DNA of 64,000 bases from Acidimicrobiaceae bacterium. Its GTDB lineage: Bacteria; Actinomycetota; Acidimicrobiia; Acidimicrobiales; RAAP-2. Of the stretch, positions 17,353 to 27,021 are shown one piece after another. Position 1 is the first letter of the stretch, and each line of letters starts with the position of its first letter. Both the position numbers and the translations under genes were made by a program. The stretch is taken from positions 92,856-156,855 of the forward strand of contig DAHUZK010000078.1 of the NCBI GenBank assembly GCA_027306605.1, read 5' to 3'. The notes beneath the pieces are model-generated. The model was not told where the DNA came from. It made no database searches and saw only the letters and a list, made by a program, of their open reading frames with translations.

Positions 17353-18384
17353 ATGGCCGAAAACCGTCTTTCCCTCCTTGGTCGTGATATGGCAGTCGAC
17401 CTCGGCACCGCCAACACCTTGGTGTACGTGCGTGGTCGCGGCATCGTGCTCAACGAGCCCTCTGTCGTGGCGGTCGACATCAAGGACGGGCGGCCCTTGG
17501 CGGTCGGGGCGGAGGCCAAGCGGATGATCGGCCGGACGCCGTCGAACATCCAGGCCATCCGCCCGCTGAAGGACGGCGTGATCGCCGACTTCGAGATCTG
17601 CGAGAAGATGCTCCGCTACTTCATCCACCGGGTGCACCAGCGCCGCTTCGCCAAGCCCCGCATGGTCATCTGCGTGCCTTCGGGCATCACCGGCGTGGAG
17701 CGCCGGGCCGTGATGGAGGCAGCCGAGTACGCCGGTGCACGGCGCGCCTACATCATCGAAGAGCCGATGGCTGCCGCCATCGGGGCCGGGCTTCCCGTGC
17801 ACGAACCGACCGGCAACATGGTGGTGGACATCGGTGGTGGGACCACCGAAGTGGCGGTGATCTCGCTCGGTGGGATCGTGACGAGTCAATCCGTGCGCAT
17901 CGGTGGGGACGAGCTCGACGACGCCATCGTCTCGTTCGTGAAGAAGGAGTTCAGCCTGGCGCTCGGCGAGCGCACGGCAGAAGAGATCAAGATCACGCTG
18001 GGATCCGCCTATCCGCTGGAGCAGGAATTGCACGCGGAGATCCGCGGCCGTGACCTCGTCAGCGGTCTGCCCAAGACGATCGTCGTCTCGACCGAGGAGA
18101 TCCGACGTTCCATCGAGGAACCGGTGTCGGCCATCATCGACGCCGTCAAGGTGACGCTCGACCGGACGCCGCCCGAGCTGGCTGCCGACATCATGGAGCA
18201 GGGCATCGTGCTGACCGGGGGCGGAGCCCTCCTGCACGGGCTCGAGTCCCGGCTCCAGCACGAGACGGGCATGCCCATCGTGGTGGCCCGGGACCCGCTG
18301 AACTGCGTCGCCGTGGGCAGCGGGCAGTGCCTGGAGGAATTCGAAGCGCTGAAGCGGGTGCTGATCACCACCTCTGCGCGCTGA
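17353..18384 (+). CDS. mreB: Rod shape-determining protein MreB
   Basis: The 343-residue actin homologue forms membrane-associated filaments that direct lateral wall synthesis. It carries [14 protein letters not shown] (phosphate 1) near residue 13, the [13 protein letters not shown] phosphate 2 motif near residue 155, the [13 protein letters not shown] helix and the adenosine motif [12 protein letters not shown] near residue 288. The length is normal. It opens an mreB-mreC-mreD-mrdA cluster with its own likely promoter at 17258-17286. Presence of this set implies a rod or elongating cell. Confidence 0.98.
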   Translation: MAENRLSLLGRDMAVDLGTANTLVYVRGRGIVLNEPSVVAVDIKDGRPLAVGAEAKRMIGRTPSNIQAIRPLKDGVIADFEICEKMLRYFIHRVHQRRFAKPRMVICVPSGITGVERRAVMEAAEYAGARRAYIIEEPMAAAIGAGLPVHEPTGNMVVDIGGGTTEVAVISLGGIVTSQSVRIGGDELDDAIVSFVKKEFSLALGERTAEEIKITLGSAYPLEQELHAEIRGRDLVSGLPKTIVVSTEEIRRSIEEPVSAIIDAVKVTLDRTPPELAADIMEQGIVLTGGGALLHGLESRLQHETGMPIVVARDPLNCVAVGSGQCLEEFEALKRVLITTSAR

Positions 18385-18420
18385 CAATTCGCGCCGACCT
18401 AGAGATCAGAGTCCTTCTGG

Positions 18421-19260
18421 GTGGCACGGTCCCGGCGATCGCGCCGCACGCTCACGGTCGTCATCCTGGTCGTGCTGTCGCTCTCCCTCATCTCGCTCGA
18501 CCTGAACGGGCGTACCCACAGCCTGACCTCGGGGATAAAGTCCGTCGCCAACGACGTCTATGCACCGCTGCGTCGAGGCGTGCTCGACATCATCAGTCCG
18601 ATCGGCAACTTCTTCGCCGGTGCCTTCAACTACGGATCGCTGCAGGCGCAGAACGAGCAGCTGCAGAAGACGATCGGCGAGCTGCAGGCGAGCCGGACCG
18701 AACGCAGCTTCGAGCAGAGGCAACTGCACGCGTTGATGAAACTGCAGAACCTTCCCTTCCTACAGTCCCTGCCGACCGTGACCGCGCAGACGATCGACCA
18801 GTACTCCTCCAACTTCACCGCGACCATCACCCTCGACAAGGGCCGCGCCGACGGCGTCGACGTCGGCTATCCGGTCGTCGGCGCGGGCGGCCTCGTCGGC
18901 ACCGTCATCCAGTCCTTCCACCACACCTGCGTCGTGCAGCTCGTGACGGACGGCAAGTCCAAGGTCGGCGTGACCTTCGGGCGGACGAACCAGTACACCG
19001 CCATCGTGGACGGGCAGGGACCGGGCAGCTCCATGACCGCTGACCTCGTCCCGCCCCGCACGCCTGTCCACAAGGGCGAGGTCATGTTCACCAGCGGCCT
19101 GCAGGCGGCCTCGTACCCCCCCGGGATCCCGGTGGCGTCCGTGCGCTCCTTCCACACCGGCTCGGGCGCGTCGCAGGAGACGATCGAGGTCGATCCCAGG
19201 GCCAACCTGAGCGAGCTGGCGTACGTCGACGTCGTGCAGTGGGCGCCGCCGCCACCATGA
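18421..19260 (+). CDS. mreC: Rod shape-determining protein MreC
   Basis: The 279-residue protein has a short basic N-terminus, one transmembrane anchor (about residues 10-28), a coiled coil near residues 72-108 rich in Gln and Glu, and a C-terminal double beta-barrel domain. It scaffolds the elongasome by linking MreB and MreD to PBP2. GTG 18421 follows mreB by 36 bases. The GAGGLVGTVIQ and GQGPGSSM-like turns are typical of the family. Its stop overlaps the mreD start by four bases. Confidence 0.95.
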   Translation: MARSRRSRRTLTVVILVVLSLSLISLDLNGRTHSLTSGIKSVANDVYAPLRRGVLDIISPIGNFFAGAFNYGSLQAQNEQLQKTIGELQASRTERSFEQRQLHALMKLQNLPFLQSLPTVTAQTIDQYSSNFTATITLDKGRADGVDVGYPVVGAGGLVGTVIQSFHHTCVVQLVTDGKSKVGVTFGRTNQYTAIVDGQGPGSSMTADLVPPRTPVHKGEVMFTSGLQAASYPPGIPVASVRSFHTGSGASQETIEVDPRANLSELAYVDVVQWAPPPP

Positions 19261-19793
19261 CCGGCCGCTCGATCGTCCGCTTGATCTTCGTCATCTTCGT
19301 CGTCCTGATGGCCCAGCAGACGATCATGGTGGCGCTGCGCGTCGGCGGGGCGCACCCGGACCTGGTCTGGCTGCTCCCCATCACGGCCGCCCTCATTGCC
19401 GGGCCCGAGACCGGCGCGCTCGTCGGCTTCTGGGCCGGCCTGGCCTTCGACCTGGTCCTGCCCACCCCGTTCGGGCTGTCCGCCCTGGTCGGCTGCCTGC
19501 TCGGCTTCACCATCGGCTCGCTCACGACCGCCACCGACCCGGAGGCCACCTGGGTGAAGCCGGTGGCCGCGCTGACGGGCAGCGTCGCAGCGGACATGCT
19601 GTTCGCCATGCTCGGAGCGGTCTTCGGCCAGGCGCAGATGGTGCAGATCGACTTCCTGGCTCTGGCCTTCGTGGTCGGGGTCTCGAGCGTGATCCTGGTC
19701 TTCCCGGTCGGCCGCATGATGCGATGGGCCCTGGAGGGCGAGAGCCGCCGGCGCTCGCTCGTGCCGGCGACGGCCGACGGCAGGCGCTGGTGA
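19257..19793 (+). CDS. mreD: Rod shape-determining protein MreD
   Basis: The 178-residue polytopic membrane protein has about five hydrophobic helices and is placed by position between mreC and the PBP2 gene. GLSALVGCLLGF and the FWAGLAFDLVLPTPFG stretch (about residues 55-75) resemble the conserved D-x-P-x-G region of MreD. It is an elongasome component of unknown biochemical activity. ATG 19257 overlaps the mreC stop, and its own stop overlaps the GTG of mrdA, so the three are translationally coupled. Confidence 0.92.
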   Translation: MTGRSIVRLIFVIFVVLMAQQTIMVALRVGGAHPDLVWLLPITAALIAGPETGALVGFWAGLAFDLVLPTPFGLSALVGCLLGFTIGSLTTATDPEATWVKPVAALTGSVAADMLFAMLGAVFGQAQMVQIDFLALAFVVGVSSVILVFPVGRMMRWALEGESRRRSLVPATADGRRW

Positions 19794-22042
19794 AGCGGAC
19801 CCTCCGCCACCCCATCCGCGGCGACCGGCTCCATCCCAAGCCGTCCACCCGTCCGCCCCGGCGCGCCCGCCGAGGGGGGTGGCGTGCCGGCGCACACCAG
19901 CCGCGCATGCGGCCGCGCAAGGGTGTCAACGTCGCCTCGATCGTCGGCTCCCCAGAAGAAGAGGTGTCGCGGCCGAACCTCCGACTGCGCGTCGTCGGCG
20001 CCGTGGTGCTGGTGCTGTTCGGCGTGCTCGTGCTGCGCTTGTGGACGCTGCAGGTCGTCGAGGGCAAGAGCTATGCCGCCGCGGTCACCCGCAACCAGGT
20101 GCGGGTGGTGAGCATCCCCGCCCCGCGCGGCGCCATCGTGGACCGCAACGGCACCATGCTCGTCTCCAACCAACCCCAGCAGGAGATCCTGCTCTCGCGC
20201 GCCGAGGCGGCGCAGAATCCGACGATCGTCGGCATGGTCGCAGCCCTCGTCGGGCAGACGCCCCAACAGGTCCAGGCCGCCGTCAACAACAACCGCTACA
20301 GCCCCTACGAACCGGTGCCGGTGGCCACCGGCGTCTCCGACGCCACGGTGCAATTCCTCCAGACCCACCAGTCCGAGTACCCCGGCGTGAGCGTCCAGAC
20401 GGTCACGCAGCGCACCTATCCCCAGGGTGGGAGCACGGCCACCCACCTCCTCGGTTATCTGGGCAACATCTCCCAGAGCTACCTGGCGGCCCATCCGAAC
20501 CAGGGGTACACGCAAGGCAGCCAGGTCGGGGTGTCGGGGATCGAGGCGCAGTACGAGCCCTACCTGCGGGGCGTCGACGGGCGCCAGGCCCTCTCGGTCG
20601 ATGCGCAAGGCACCGTGGTCGGCACCTTGAGCACCACGGCGCCCAAGGTCGGAGACACGGTCGTGTTGAACATCGACACCGGCCTCCAGCAGGTCGCCGA
20701 GGCCGCGCTGGCGAACCAGATCGCCGTCGACCGCAAGACGCCGGACGTGGCCAACGGGGGCATCCTGCCCAAGGCGCCCAACGGCGCCGTCATCGTGATG
20801 GACCCACAGAACGGCCAGGTGCTCGCGCTCGCCTCCTACCCGAACTTCGATCTGAACGAGTGGGTGGGGGGGATCTCACAGGCCAATTTCTCCGCGCTCC
20901 AGCAGAGCGGCGCGGAGAACAACTACGCCATCGAGGGCCTCTACACCCCGGGCTCCACCTTCAAGCTGGCCACGGCGACGGTGGCGCTCCAGTCGGGACT
21001 GTGGCCCGTGGGCAAGTACTTCAACGATACGGGCACCTTCCACATCGCAGGCTGCCCTGCTCCCGGCGTGAGCAACGACACGGGCTGTGTGTTGCACGAC
21101 GCGCCGGGCGACGTCGGGGGGTACTACAACATCTCGGACGCCCTCACCGTGTCGAGCGACGCCTTCTTCTACAACCTGGGTCAGCTGTTCTGGCAGAACC
21201 AGTCGCAGTACGGCGTGACTCCGATCCAGGACCAGGCCACGGCCTACGGCATGGGCACCATCACCGGCATCGACCTGCCCGGAGAGTCGCAGGGATGGAT
21301 CGACTCCAAGGCGACCCGGGCCCGGCTGCACGCCCAAGCGCCGAAGGCCTTCCCGTACCCGGCCCAGTGGTTCACCGGCGACAACGTCGAGATGGCCTTC
21401 GGGCAGGGTGAGACGGTGATCACGCCGATCGAGATGGCAGACGCCTACTCGACGTTCGCCAACTGGTCGCCGACCACCCAGAGCGGCACGCGCTATGCGC
21501 CGGAGGTGGCCAACGAGATCGTCGATCCCCTGACCGGCAAGGCCGTCAAGACGATCGCCCCGAAGGTGACCGGGCACGTCGCCATCTCCCCGACGAACTA
21601 CCAGGCCATGCTGGCCGGCTTCGAGGGCGTGATCGCCAATCCGTCCGGGACGGGGTACGGCGCGTTCCAGGGCTTCCCGAGCAACTGGAACCTCGCCGGC
21701 AAGACGGGAACCGCCTCGAACCAGAAGGGGGAGGAGCCCAACAGCTGGTTCGTCGCCTTCGGGCCCAACCCGAATCCCCAGTACCTGGTGCTGGCGGTGA
21801 TCGCCCAGGCGGGTTACGGGGCCGACGCCGCCGCCCCGGTAGTGCGCACCATCTACAACTACATCTACTCCAACCAGAACCAGGTCGCCGGCGCCGTCAC
21901 GACCCCGACCCCGGCCAATCCGCCGAGCGCGACGACGCCCGCCACCAACCCGCCTTTCGGGACGCCGAGCGCGACCACGACGACCACCACGACGGCCCCG
22001 GCGAGCACCACGACCACCTCGACGACCCCGGGCGGCGGCTGA
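19790..22042 (+). CDS. mrdA: Penicillin-binding protein 2 (elongasome transpeptidase)
   Basis: The 750-residue class B PBP crosslinks peptidoglycan during elongation. It has a basic cytosolic N-terminus of about 75 residues, one transmembrane helix (about residues 78-98), a pedestal domain starting with APRGAIVDRNG, and a transpeptidase domain. The nucleophile is Ser389 in PGSTFK, the SxN-equivalent is SSD, and KTGTAS lies near residue 637. A Thr/Pro-rich tail of about 55 residues ends the protein. GTG 19790 overlaps the mreD stop. RodA, its usual glycosyltransferase partner, is not encoded next to it. Confidence 0.95.
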   Translation: MKRTLRHPIRGDRLHPKPSTRPPRRARRGGWRAGAHQPRMRPRKGVNVASIVGSPEEEVSRPNLRLRVVGAVVLVLFGVLVLRLWTLQVVEGKSYAAAVTRNQVRVVSIPAPRGAIVDRNGTMLVSNQPQQEILLSRAEAAQNPTIVGMVAALVGQTPQQVQAAVNNNRYSPYEPVPVATGVSDATVQFLQTHQSEYPGVSVQTVTQRTYPQGGSTATHLLGYLGNISQSYLAAHPNQGYTQGSQVGVSGIEAQYEPYLRGVDGRQALSVDAQGTVVGTLSTTAPKVGDTVVLNIDTGLQQVAEAALANQIAVDRKTPDVANGGILPKAPNGAVIVMDPQNGQVLALASYPNFDLNEWVGGISQANFSALQQSGAENNYAIEGLYTPGSTFKLATATVALQSGLWPVGKYFNDTGTFHIAGCPAPGVSNDTGCVLHDAPGDVGGYYNISDALTVSSDAFFYNLGQLFWQNQSQYGVTPIQDQATAYGMGTITGIDLPGESQGWIDSKATRARLHAQAPKAFPYPAQWFTGDNVEMAFGQGETVITPIEMADAYSTFANWSPTTQSGTRYAPEVANEIVDPLTGKAVKTIAPKVTGHVAISPTNYQAMLAGFEGVIANPSGTGYGAFQGFPSNWNLAGKTGTASNQKGEEPNSWFVAFGPNPNPQYLVLAVIAQAGYGADAAAPVVRTIYNYIYSNQNQVAGAVTTPTPANPPSATTPATNPPFGTPSATTTTTTTAPASTTTTSTTPGGG

Positions 22043-22057
22043 GGTCCGGACTTCCCG

Positions 22058-22063
22058 TAAATT
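22058..22063 (+). promoter_or_regulatory. -10 box ahead of the radical SAM gene
   Basis: TAAATT ends 8 bases before ATG 22072, in the 29-base gap after mrdA, suggesting a leaderless start separate from the mre operon. Confidence 0.5.
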
Positions 22064-22071
22064 CGGTCCCG

Positions 22072-24018
22072 ATGGAGACCCTCTGGCCGCGGATCGAGCG
22101 CATCTTGCCCACGGTCTCGAAACCCGCCCGCTACATCGGGGGTGAGCAGGGGTCGCAGAGCCCCGAGCACGGCCCGGGCAAGGTGGCGTGGCTGCTCGTC
22201 TACCCCGACACCTACGAGATCGGCCTGCCCAACCAGGGCCTGCAGATCCTCTACGAGATCCTGAACGAGCGGCCCGACGCCCTGGCCGAGCGGTCCTACG
22301 CACCGTGGGTGGACATGGAGGCGGCGATGCGCTCCGCCGGCGTGCCCCTCTTCAGCGTCGAGCAGCACCTGCCGGCGGCGGCTTTCGACGTCCTCGCCTT
22401 CAATCTCTCGGCCGAGCTCGTCTACACCAACGTGCTCAACCTGATCGACCTGGCCTCGATCCCCCTGCGCGCGTCGGACCGTGGCGGCGCCGACACCCTC
22501 GTGGTGGCGGGGGGGCACTGCGCGTTCAATCCCGAGCCGCTGGCCGACTACGTCGACGCCTTCGTCCTCGGCGACGGCGAGGAGGCGGTGGGCGAGGTCA
22601 ACGACGTGCTGGCGTGCTGGCTGGCCAGCGCCGCTCCCGAGGCCAGGGATCGGGCCGAGCTCCGGCGCGCCCTGGCGCACGTCGAGGGGGTCTACGTGCC
22701 GGCGCTCTACACGCCCGAGTACGCCGGCGGCCGGCTGACGGCGACGCGGCCCAACGACCCGGCCGCGCCGGCGTCGGTGACCAAGCGGACGGTGAGCGAC
22801 CTGGCCTCGTGGCCCTATCCGTCGCGCCCGTTGGTGCCGCTCACCGAGGTCGTGCACGACCGCCTCAACGTCGAGGTGTTCCGGGGGTGCACGCGTGGTT
22901 GCCGTTTCTGCCAGGCCGGAATGATCACGCGCCCGGTGCGGGAACGACCGGCCGAGCAGGTGCGCCAGATGGTCCGGCGCGGCCTGGAGTGGAGCGGTCA
23001 CGACGAGGTCGCGCTCACCTCCTTGTCGTCGGCCGACTTCTCGGGGATCGAGGAGACCGTGCGCGACATCGTGGACGCGCCCGAGCACGAGGGCCAGGTC
23101 TCCGTGAGCCTGCCGTCGCTGCGCGTCGACGCCTTCACGGTCGGCACCGCAGCGGAGATCCAGAAGGTGCGCCGCACCGGGCTGACGTTCGCCCCTGAAG
23201 GCGGGACGTGGCGCATGCGCACGGTGATCAACAAGCTCATACGCGAAGAGGACCTCTACGGTGCGGTGGACGCCGCCTTCAGCCAGGGTTGGCGCCGGGT
23301 CAAGCTCTACTTCCTCATCGGCCTTCCCACCGAGCGTGACGAGGACGTGCTGGGCATCACCGAGCTCGGCGCCCGTTGCGTCGAGATCGGCCGCCGCCAC
23401 CACCCGTCGGTGACCGTGGTGGCCTCCGTCGGCGGCTTCGTGCCCAAGGCGCACACGCCGTTCCAGTGGTTCGGGATGGACACGGCCGCCGAGTTGGAGC
23501 GCAAGGTGGCCCTCTTGCGGGCCGAGGCCAAGACGGTCCGCGGGCTCACCGTCCGCTGGCACGACCCGGCGGCGTCCGTGGCCGAGGGATTGGCCAGCAG
23601 GGGCGACCGCCGCATGGGCGCGGTGATCGAGCGGGTGTGGCGGGCGGGCGGCGTCTTCCAGGAGTGGTCCGAGCGCTTCGACCTGTCCTTGTGGGAGGCC
23701 GCGCTCGAGGCCGAGGGGCTGAGCCTGGCGGAGCTCTGCCACCGGGAGCGCGGCCAGGACGAGGTGCTGCCCTGGGACCACATCTCGGCCGGCCTCCACC
23801 GCGACTTCCTCTGGGGCGACTGGCAGGACGCCCTGGCCCGGGTAGCGGTGGAGGACTGTCGCTGGACCCCGTGCTACGACTGCGGGGCCTGCACCGGGTT
23901 CGGCCTCGAGCACGTCGTGGCGTCCCCGCTGCCGCCGGCGGGCGGGAGCCAGGGGACGGGGCAGGATCTCACCGGGGCCGACCGCATCCCCGTGCGCCTG
24001 GTCGCCCGTGGCTCCTGA
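22072..24018 (+). CDS. TIGR03960-family B12-binding-like radical SAM protein
   Basis: The 648-residue protein has an N-terminal B12-binding-like Rossmann region (about residues 35-200). A radical SAM core follows with CTRGCRFC, a Cx3Cx2C cluster site, near residue 273. Downstream radical SAM landmarks include TFAPEGGT and the GLPTERDED loop. A C-terminal domain holds extra cysteines (CYDCGAC). The family usually sits beside a TIGR03936 protein and ribonuclease E/G and ribosomal protein genes, exactly as here. A tRNA or rRNA modification role has been suspected from that context, but the reaction is unknown. The stop overlaps the next gene by 11 bases. Confidence 0.93.
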   Translation: METLWPRIERILPTVSKPARYIGGEQGSQSPEHGPGKVAWLLVYPDTYEIGLPNQGLQILYEILNERPDALAERSYAPWVDMEAAMRSAGVPLFSVEQHLPAAAFDVLAFNLSAELVYTNVLNLIDLASIPLRASDRGGADTLVVAGGHCAFNPEPLADYVDAFVLGDGEEAVGEVNDVLACWLASAAPEARDRAELRRALAHVEGVYVPALYTPEYAGGRLTATRPNDPAAPASVTKRTVSDLASWPYPSRPLVPLTEVVHDRLNVEVFRGCTRGCRFCQAGMITRPVRERPAEQVRQMVRRGLEWSGHDEVALTSLSSADFSGIEETVRDIVDAPEHEGQVSVSLPSLRVDAFTVGTAAEIQKVRRTGLTFAPEGGTWRMRTVINKLIREEDLYGAVDAAFSQGWRRVKLYFLIGLPTERDEDVLGITELGARCVEIGRRHHPSVTVVASVGGFVPKAHTPFQWFGMDTAAELERKVALLRAEAKTVRGLTVRWHDPAASVAEGLASRGDRRMGAVIERVWRAGGVFQEWSERFDLSLWEAALEAEGLSLAELCHRERGQDEVLPWDHISAGLHRDFLWGDWQDALARVAVEDCRWTPCYDCGACTGFGLEHVVASPLPPAGGSQGTGQDLTGADRIPVRLVARGS

Positions 24019-24811
24019 GGGCCAGCGCCGCCTGCGCCTGCGCTTCACCAAGGCGGGCAAGATCCGCTTCACCAGCCATCGCGACGTGGCGCGCCTGTGG
24101 GAGCGGGCGCTGCGCCGGAGCCGGCTCCCCGTCGCCTACTCCCAGGGTTTCGTGCCCCATCCGCTGGTCAGCTTCGGGCTGGCGCTGCCGACCGGCTGCG
24201 AATCGCGGGGCGAGTACCTCGACGTGCGCCTCGGGCCCCCACGGCCAGGTGAGACCCCGGTTGCCGCCCTGCCCGCCGTGCTGAGTCCGCTGCTGCCCGA
24301 GGGGATCGACGTCGAGGCGGCGGCCCTGGTCGGAGAGGCGGAGGGCTCGCTCCAGCAGGAGGTAGCATCGTGTGACTGGGAGTTGGAGGTACTCGGCGTG
24401 CCAGGTGAACAGCTGCAGGAGCGAGTCGAGCAGGTGCTCGCTGCTCCCGTGCTCACCGTGCGGCGGGAGCGGAAGGGGCGTCCGAGCGACGACGACATCC
24501 GCCCGGCCATCCTGGCGCTCGCCGTGACCGGCTCCCAGGGTCATCTCAGGGCGGCATTGGCCACGCACCCGCGTGGCGTCCGTCCGGGCGACCTCGTATC
24601 GGCCCTCGGCACCGACGCGGTGGCCGGACGGGCCTGCCGGACGCACCAATGGATCGAACGCGACGGCGCTCGGTTCGAGCCCCTCCCGCTGAGCGGGCTC
24701 GGAACCGGCCGGGACGCGCCACAGCACGCGAGGAAGGCTTTCCCTCATGTCCGAGACGGAGTTCACCCAGACCCCCGAGGGTCATCCCCCGGAGGCGACG
24801 GGGAGCGCTAG
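24008..24811 (+). CDS. TIGR03936-family (DUF2344) protein
   Basis: The 267-residue protein has the DUF2344 core: RLRFTKAGKIRFTSHRDV at the N-terminus, then AYSQGFVPHPLVSFGLALP near residue 48. It is the regular partner of the TIGR03960 radical SAM protein, and in some bacteria the two are fused. No enzymatic residues are known. GTG 24008 overlaps the radical SAM stop. The frame runs 65 bases past the RNase start, so the last 22 residues are encoded in sequence that also encodes the RNase N-terminus. That tail is basic and poorly ordered. Confidence 0.9.
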   Translation: MAPEGQRRLRLRFTKAGKIRFTSHRDVARLWERALRRSRLPVAYSQGFVPHPLVSFGLALPTGCESRGEYLDVRLGPPRPGETPVAALPAVLSPLLPEGIDVEAAALVGEAEGSLQQEVASCDWELEVLGVPGEQLQERVEQVLAAPVLTVRRERKGRPSDDDIRPAILALAVTGSQGHLRAALATHPRGVRPGDLVSALGTDAVAGRACRTHQWIERDGARFEPLPLSGLGTGRDAPQHARKAFPHVRDGVHPDPRGSSPGGDGER

Positions 24812-26390
24812 CCCGCCGGGAGCGCCGGCGCGTCCGACGGCACCGCCGCCGCGCAAGCCCAAGATCGGAGACACCAGGCCGGCGCCCGCCTCACCGCCCA
24901 AGGGGCCCGAGGCGGAGGCGCCCGTGGTCCCGATGGTGCGGCCCAACGCCAACGCACCGCGAGGGACCGCACCCCGAGAGACCGCGCCGGCCGGGACCGA
25001 GCCGGCAGGGACCGCACCGGCAGGGACCGAGCCGGCAGGGACCGAGGCCGGGAAGGACGCACCGGCCAAGCGGTCCCGGAGTCGCCGGCGTCCGGGTCGG
25101 GAGCGCCGCTCGCGCCAGGTGGGGCGGTACCTGGTCTGCGTGCACGTCCAGCCGCACATGACCCAGATCTCCATGCTCGAGGGCCGGACCCTCGTGGAGC
25201 ACTACGTGGCCCGGGCGGCCGACGACACCACCCAGATCGACGGCAACGTCTACCGGGGCCGGGTGCAGAACGTCCTGCCCGGCATGGAGGCCGCCTTCAT
25301 CGACATCGGGATCCCGAAGAACGCGGTGCTCTACCGGGGCGATGTCCGCTACGACAAGGACGACATCGAGGGCGGGGCCTCCCAGCAGCCCCGCATCGAG
25401 GACGTGCTCAAGGCGGGCCAGATGATCCTGTGCCAGGTCACCAAGAACCCGATCGGGGCCAAGGGCGCCCGGCTGACCCAGGAGGTCTCGCTGCCCGGCC
25501 GGTTCGCCGTGCTCGTGCCCAACTCGAGCGCCTTCGGGATCTCCAAGCGCCTGGGGGACAACGAGCGCCGGCGGCTGCGGCGCATCATCGACGAGGTGAA
25601 GCCGCCCGGCCACGGCATGATCGTGCGGACCGCCGCCGAAGGGGTCTCGGCCGACGAGCTGCAGCGCGACGTCACGGCGCTGGTCGAGCAGTGGAACAGC
25701 ATCGAGGCGGAGGCGAAGAAGTCCGACGGCCCGCGCCTGCTCTACCGGGAGCCCGAGCTGGCGGTCCGCATCCTCCGTGAGGAGCTCAACGGCGAGTACC
25801 GCGGCGTGGTGATCGACGACCGCGCCCTCTTCGAGCAGGTCCGGGACTACGTACAGGCCGTGAGCCCCGATCTGGCCGACCGGGTCGAGTACTACGACGC
25901 CGAGGCCGAGGGGCTGCCGATCTTCGAGCGCTACCACGTGCACGAGCAGCTCCACAAGGCACTGGACCGCAAGGTGTGGTTGCCCTCCGGCGGCTCGCTG
26001 ATCATCGAGCGCACCGAGGCCCTCACGGTGATCGACGTGAACACCGGCAAGAACGTGGGCAAGACCAACCTGGAGGAGACGGTCTTCCGCAACAACCTGG
26101 AGGCGGCCGAGGAGGTGGCCCGCCAGCTGCGACTGCGCGACATCGGCGGCATCATCGTCATCGACTTCATCGACATGGAGGTGCGGGAGAACCGGGAGAG
26201 AGTGGCCGCGGCCCTGCGCAACGCCCTCGCCCGCGACAAGACCCGGACGCAGGTCTTCGACATCTCGGAGCTGGGTCTGGTCGAGATGACCCGCAAGCGG
26301 ATCTCCGAGGGACTGCTCGAGACGCTCTCCACCGAGTGCACGGTGTGCAGTGGCCGGGGCGTCACCCTCGACGACGCCGTGCTCCGCTAG
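24747..26390 (+). CDS. rne: Ribonuclease E/G family endoribonuclease
   Basis: The 547-residue enzyme cleaves single-stranded RNA in rRNA processing and mRNA decay. A Pro/Ala/Thr-rich disordered N-terminus of about 125 residues includes imperfect PAGTE pentapeptide repeats. An S1 domain follows (GNVYRGRVQNVLPGMEAAFIDIG near residue 165). The DNase-like core has VIDVNTGKNVG and IDFIDM with the Mg-binding aspartates. The zinc-link CTVCSGRG is near the end. The C-terminal scaffold of long RNase E proteins is absent, so it is closer to RNase G in size. AGGAAGG precedes ATG 24747. It lies directly before rplU-rpmA, as in many actinobacteria. Confidence 0.93.
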   Translation: MSETEFTQTPEGHPPEATGSASPPGAPARPTAPPPRKPKIGDTRPAPASPPKGPEAEAPVVPMVRPNANAPRGTAPRETAPAGTEPAGTAPAGTEPAGTEAGKDAPAKRSRSRRRPGRERRSRQVGRYLVCVHVQPHMTQISMLEGRTLVEHYVARAADDTTQIDGNVYRGRVQNVLPGMEAAFIDIGIPKNAVLYRGDVRYDKDDIEGGASQQPRIEDVLKAGQMILCQVTKNPIGAKGARLTQEVSLPGRFAVLVPNSSAFGISKRLGDNERRRLRRIIDEVKPPGHGMIVRTAAEGVSADELQRDVTALVEQWNSIEAEAKKSDGPRLLYREPELAVRILREELNGEYRGVVIDDRALFEQVRDYVQAVSPDLADRVEYYDAEAEGLPIFERYHVHEQLHKALDRKVWLPSGGSLIIERTEALTVIDVNTGKNVGKTNLEETVFRNNLEAAEEVARQLRLRDIGGIIVIDFIDMEVRENRERVAAALRNALARDKTRTQVFDISELGLVEMTRKRISEGLLETLSTECTVCSGRGVTLDDAVLR

Positions 26391-26395
26391 TGCGC

Positions 26396-26401
26396 TAGGA
26401 T
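26396..26401 (+). promoter_or_regulatory. -10 box of rplU-rpmA
   Basis: TAGGAT ends 9 bases before GTG 26411, implying a leaderless rplU transcript independent of rne. Confidence 0.5.
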
Positions 26402-26410
26402 CTCCCGCTC

Positions 26411-26722
26411 GTGTATGCCGTGATCAGGTCCGGAGGAAAACAGGAGCGGGTGGCCGAGGGTCAGCGCGTCCGCGTGGAGCTGCTGGGCCAGCCCGTTGGC
26501 GCCGAGGTCAGCCTCGAGCCGGTGCTGGTCGTGGACGGCTCGACCGTGCTGGCCACACCCGAGCAACTGGCCGGCGCCTCCGTCACGGCGAAGGTCGTCG
26601 GTGAGGAGAAGGGTCCGAAGATCGACGCCATGACGTACAAGTCCAAGTCGAACCAGCGGCGCCGGTGGGGCCACCGCCAGCACTACGCCACGCTGGAGAT
26701 CACCGCCATCACGGCGAAGTAG
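26411..26722 (+). CDS. rplU: Large subunit ribosomal protein bL21
   Basis: The 103-residue protein begins [17 protein letters not shown] and ends with the basic [20 protein letters not shown] block that binds 23S rRNA, both diagnostic of L21. The length is standard. The GTG start at 26411 is 20 bases after the RNase stop and has a TAGGAT -10 box 9 bases upstream. It is followed by rpmA after 10 bases, the usual pairing. Confidence 0.98.
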   Translation: MYAVIRSGGKQERVAEGQRVRVELLGQPVGAEVSLEPVLVVDGSTVLATPEQLAGASVTAKVVGEEKGPKIDAMTYKSKSNQRRRWGHRQHYATLEITAITAK

Positions 26723-26732
26723 GGAGTCGGCC

Positions 26733-26984
26733 ATGTCCAAGACCAAGGGAGGCGGGTCCACCCGCAACGGCCGCGACTCGGCGGCGCAACGCCTCGGCGT
26801 GAAGAGGTTCGACGGCGCGACGGTGACCGCCGGGTCCATCCTGGTGCGCCAACGCGGGACGAAGGTCTATCCGGGCGCCAACGTAGGCCGCGGCGGCGAC
26901 GACACGCTCTTCGCCACGGCCGACGGCACCGTCAAGTTCGGCGAGCGCCGGGGCCGCAAGCTCGTCAGCATCGTCACCGACTGA
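26733..26984 (+). CDS. rpmA: Large subunit ribosomal protein bL27
   Basis: The 83-residue protein has the L27 signature [20 protein letters not shown] at its N-terminus, the part that reaches the peptidyl-transferase centre, then [11 protein letters not shown] and [15 protein letters not shown]. No cleavable N-terminal extension of the firmicute type is present. It follows rplU by 10 bases in the same transcript. obgE, its usual next neighbour, lies about 5 kb downstream at 32240, so the rplU-rpmA-obgE cluster appears to be interrupted. Confidence 0.98.
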   Translation: MSKTKGGGSTRNGRDSAAQRLGVKRFDGATVTAGSILVRQRGTKVYPGANVGRGGDDTLFATADGTVKFGERRGRKLVSIVTD

Positions 26985-27021
26985 CCGGCGGGTCCACCCC
27001 GGGCCGCGTGCCGGCCGAACC

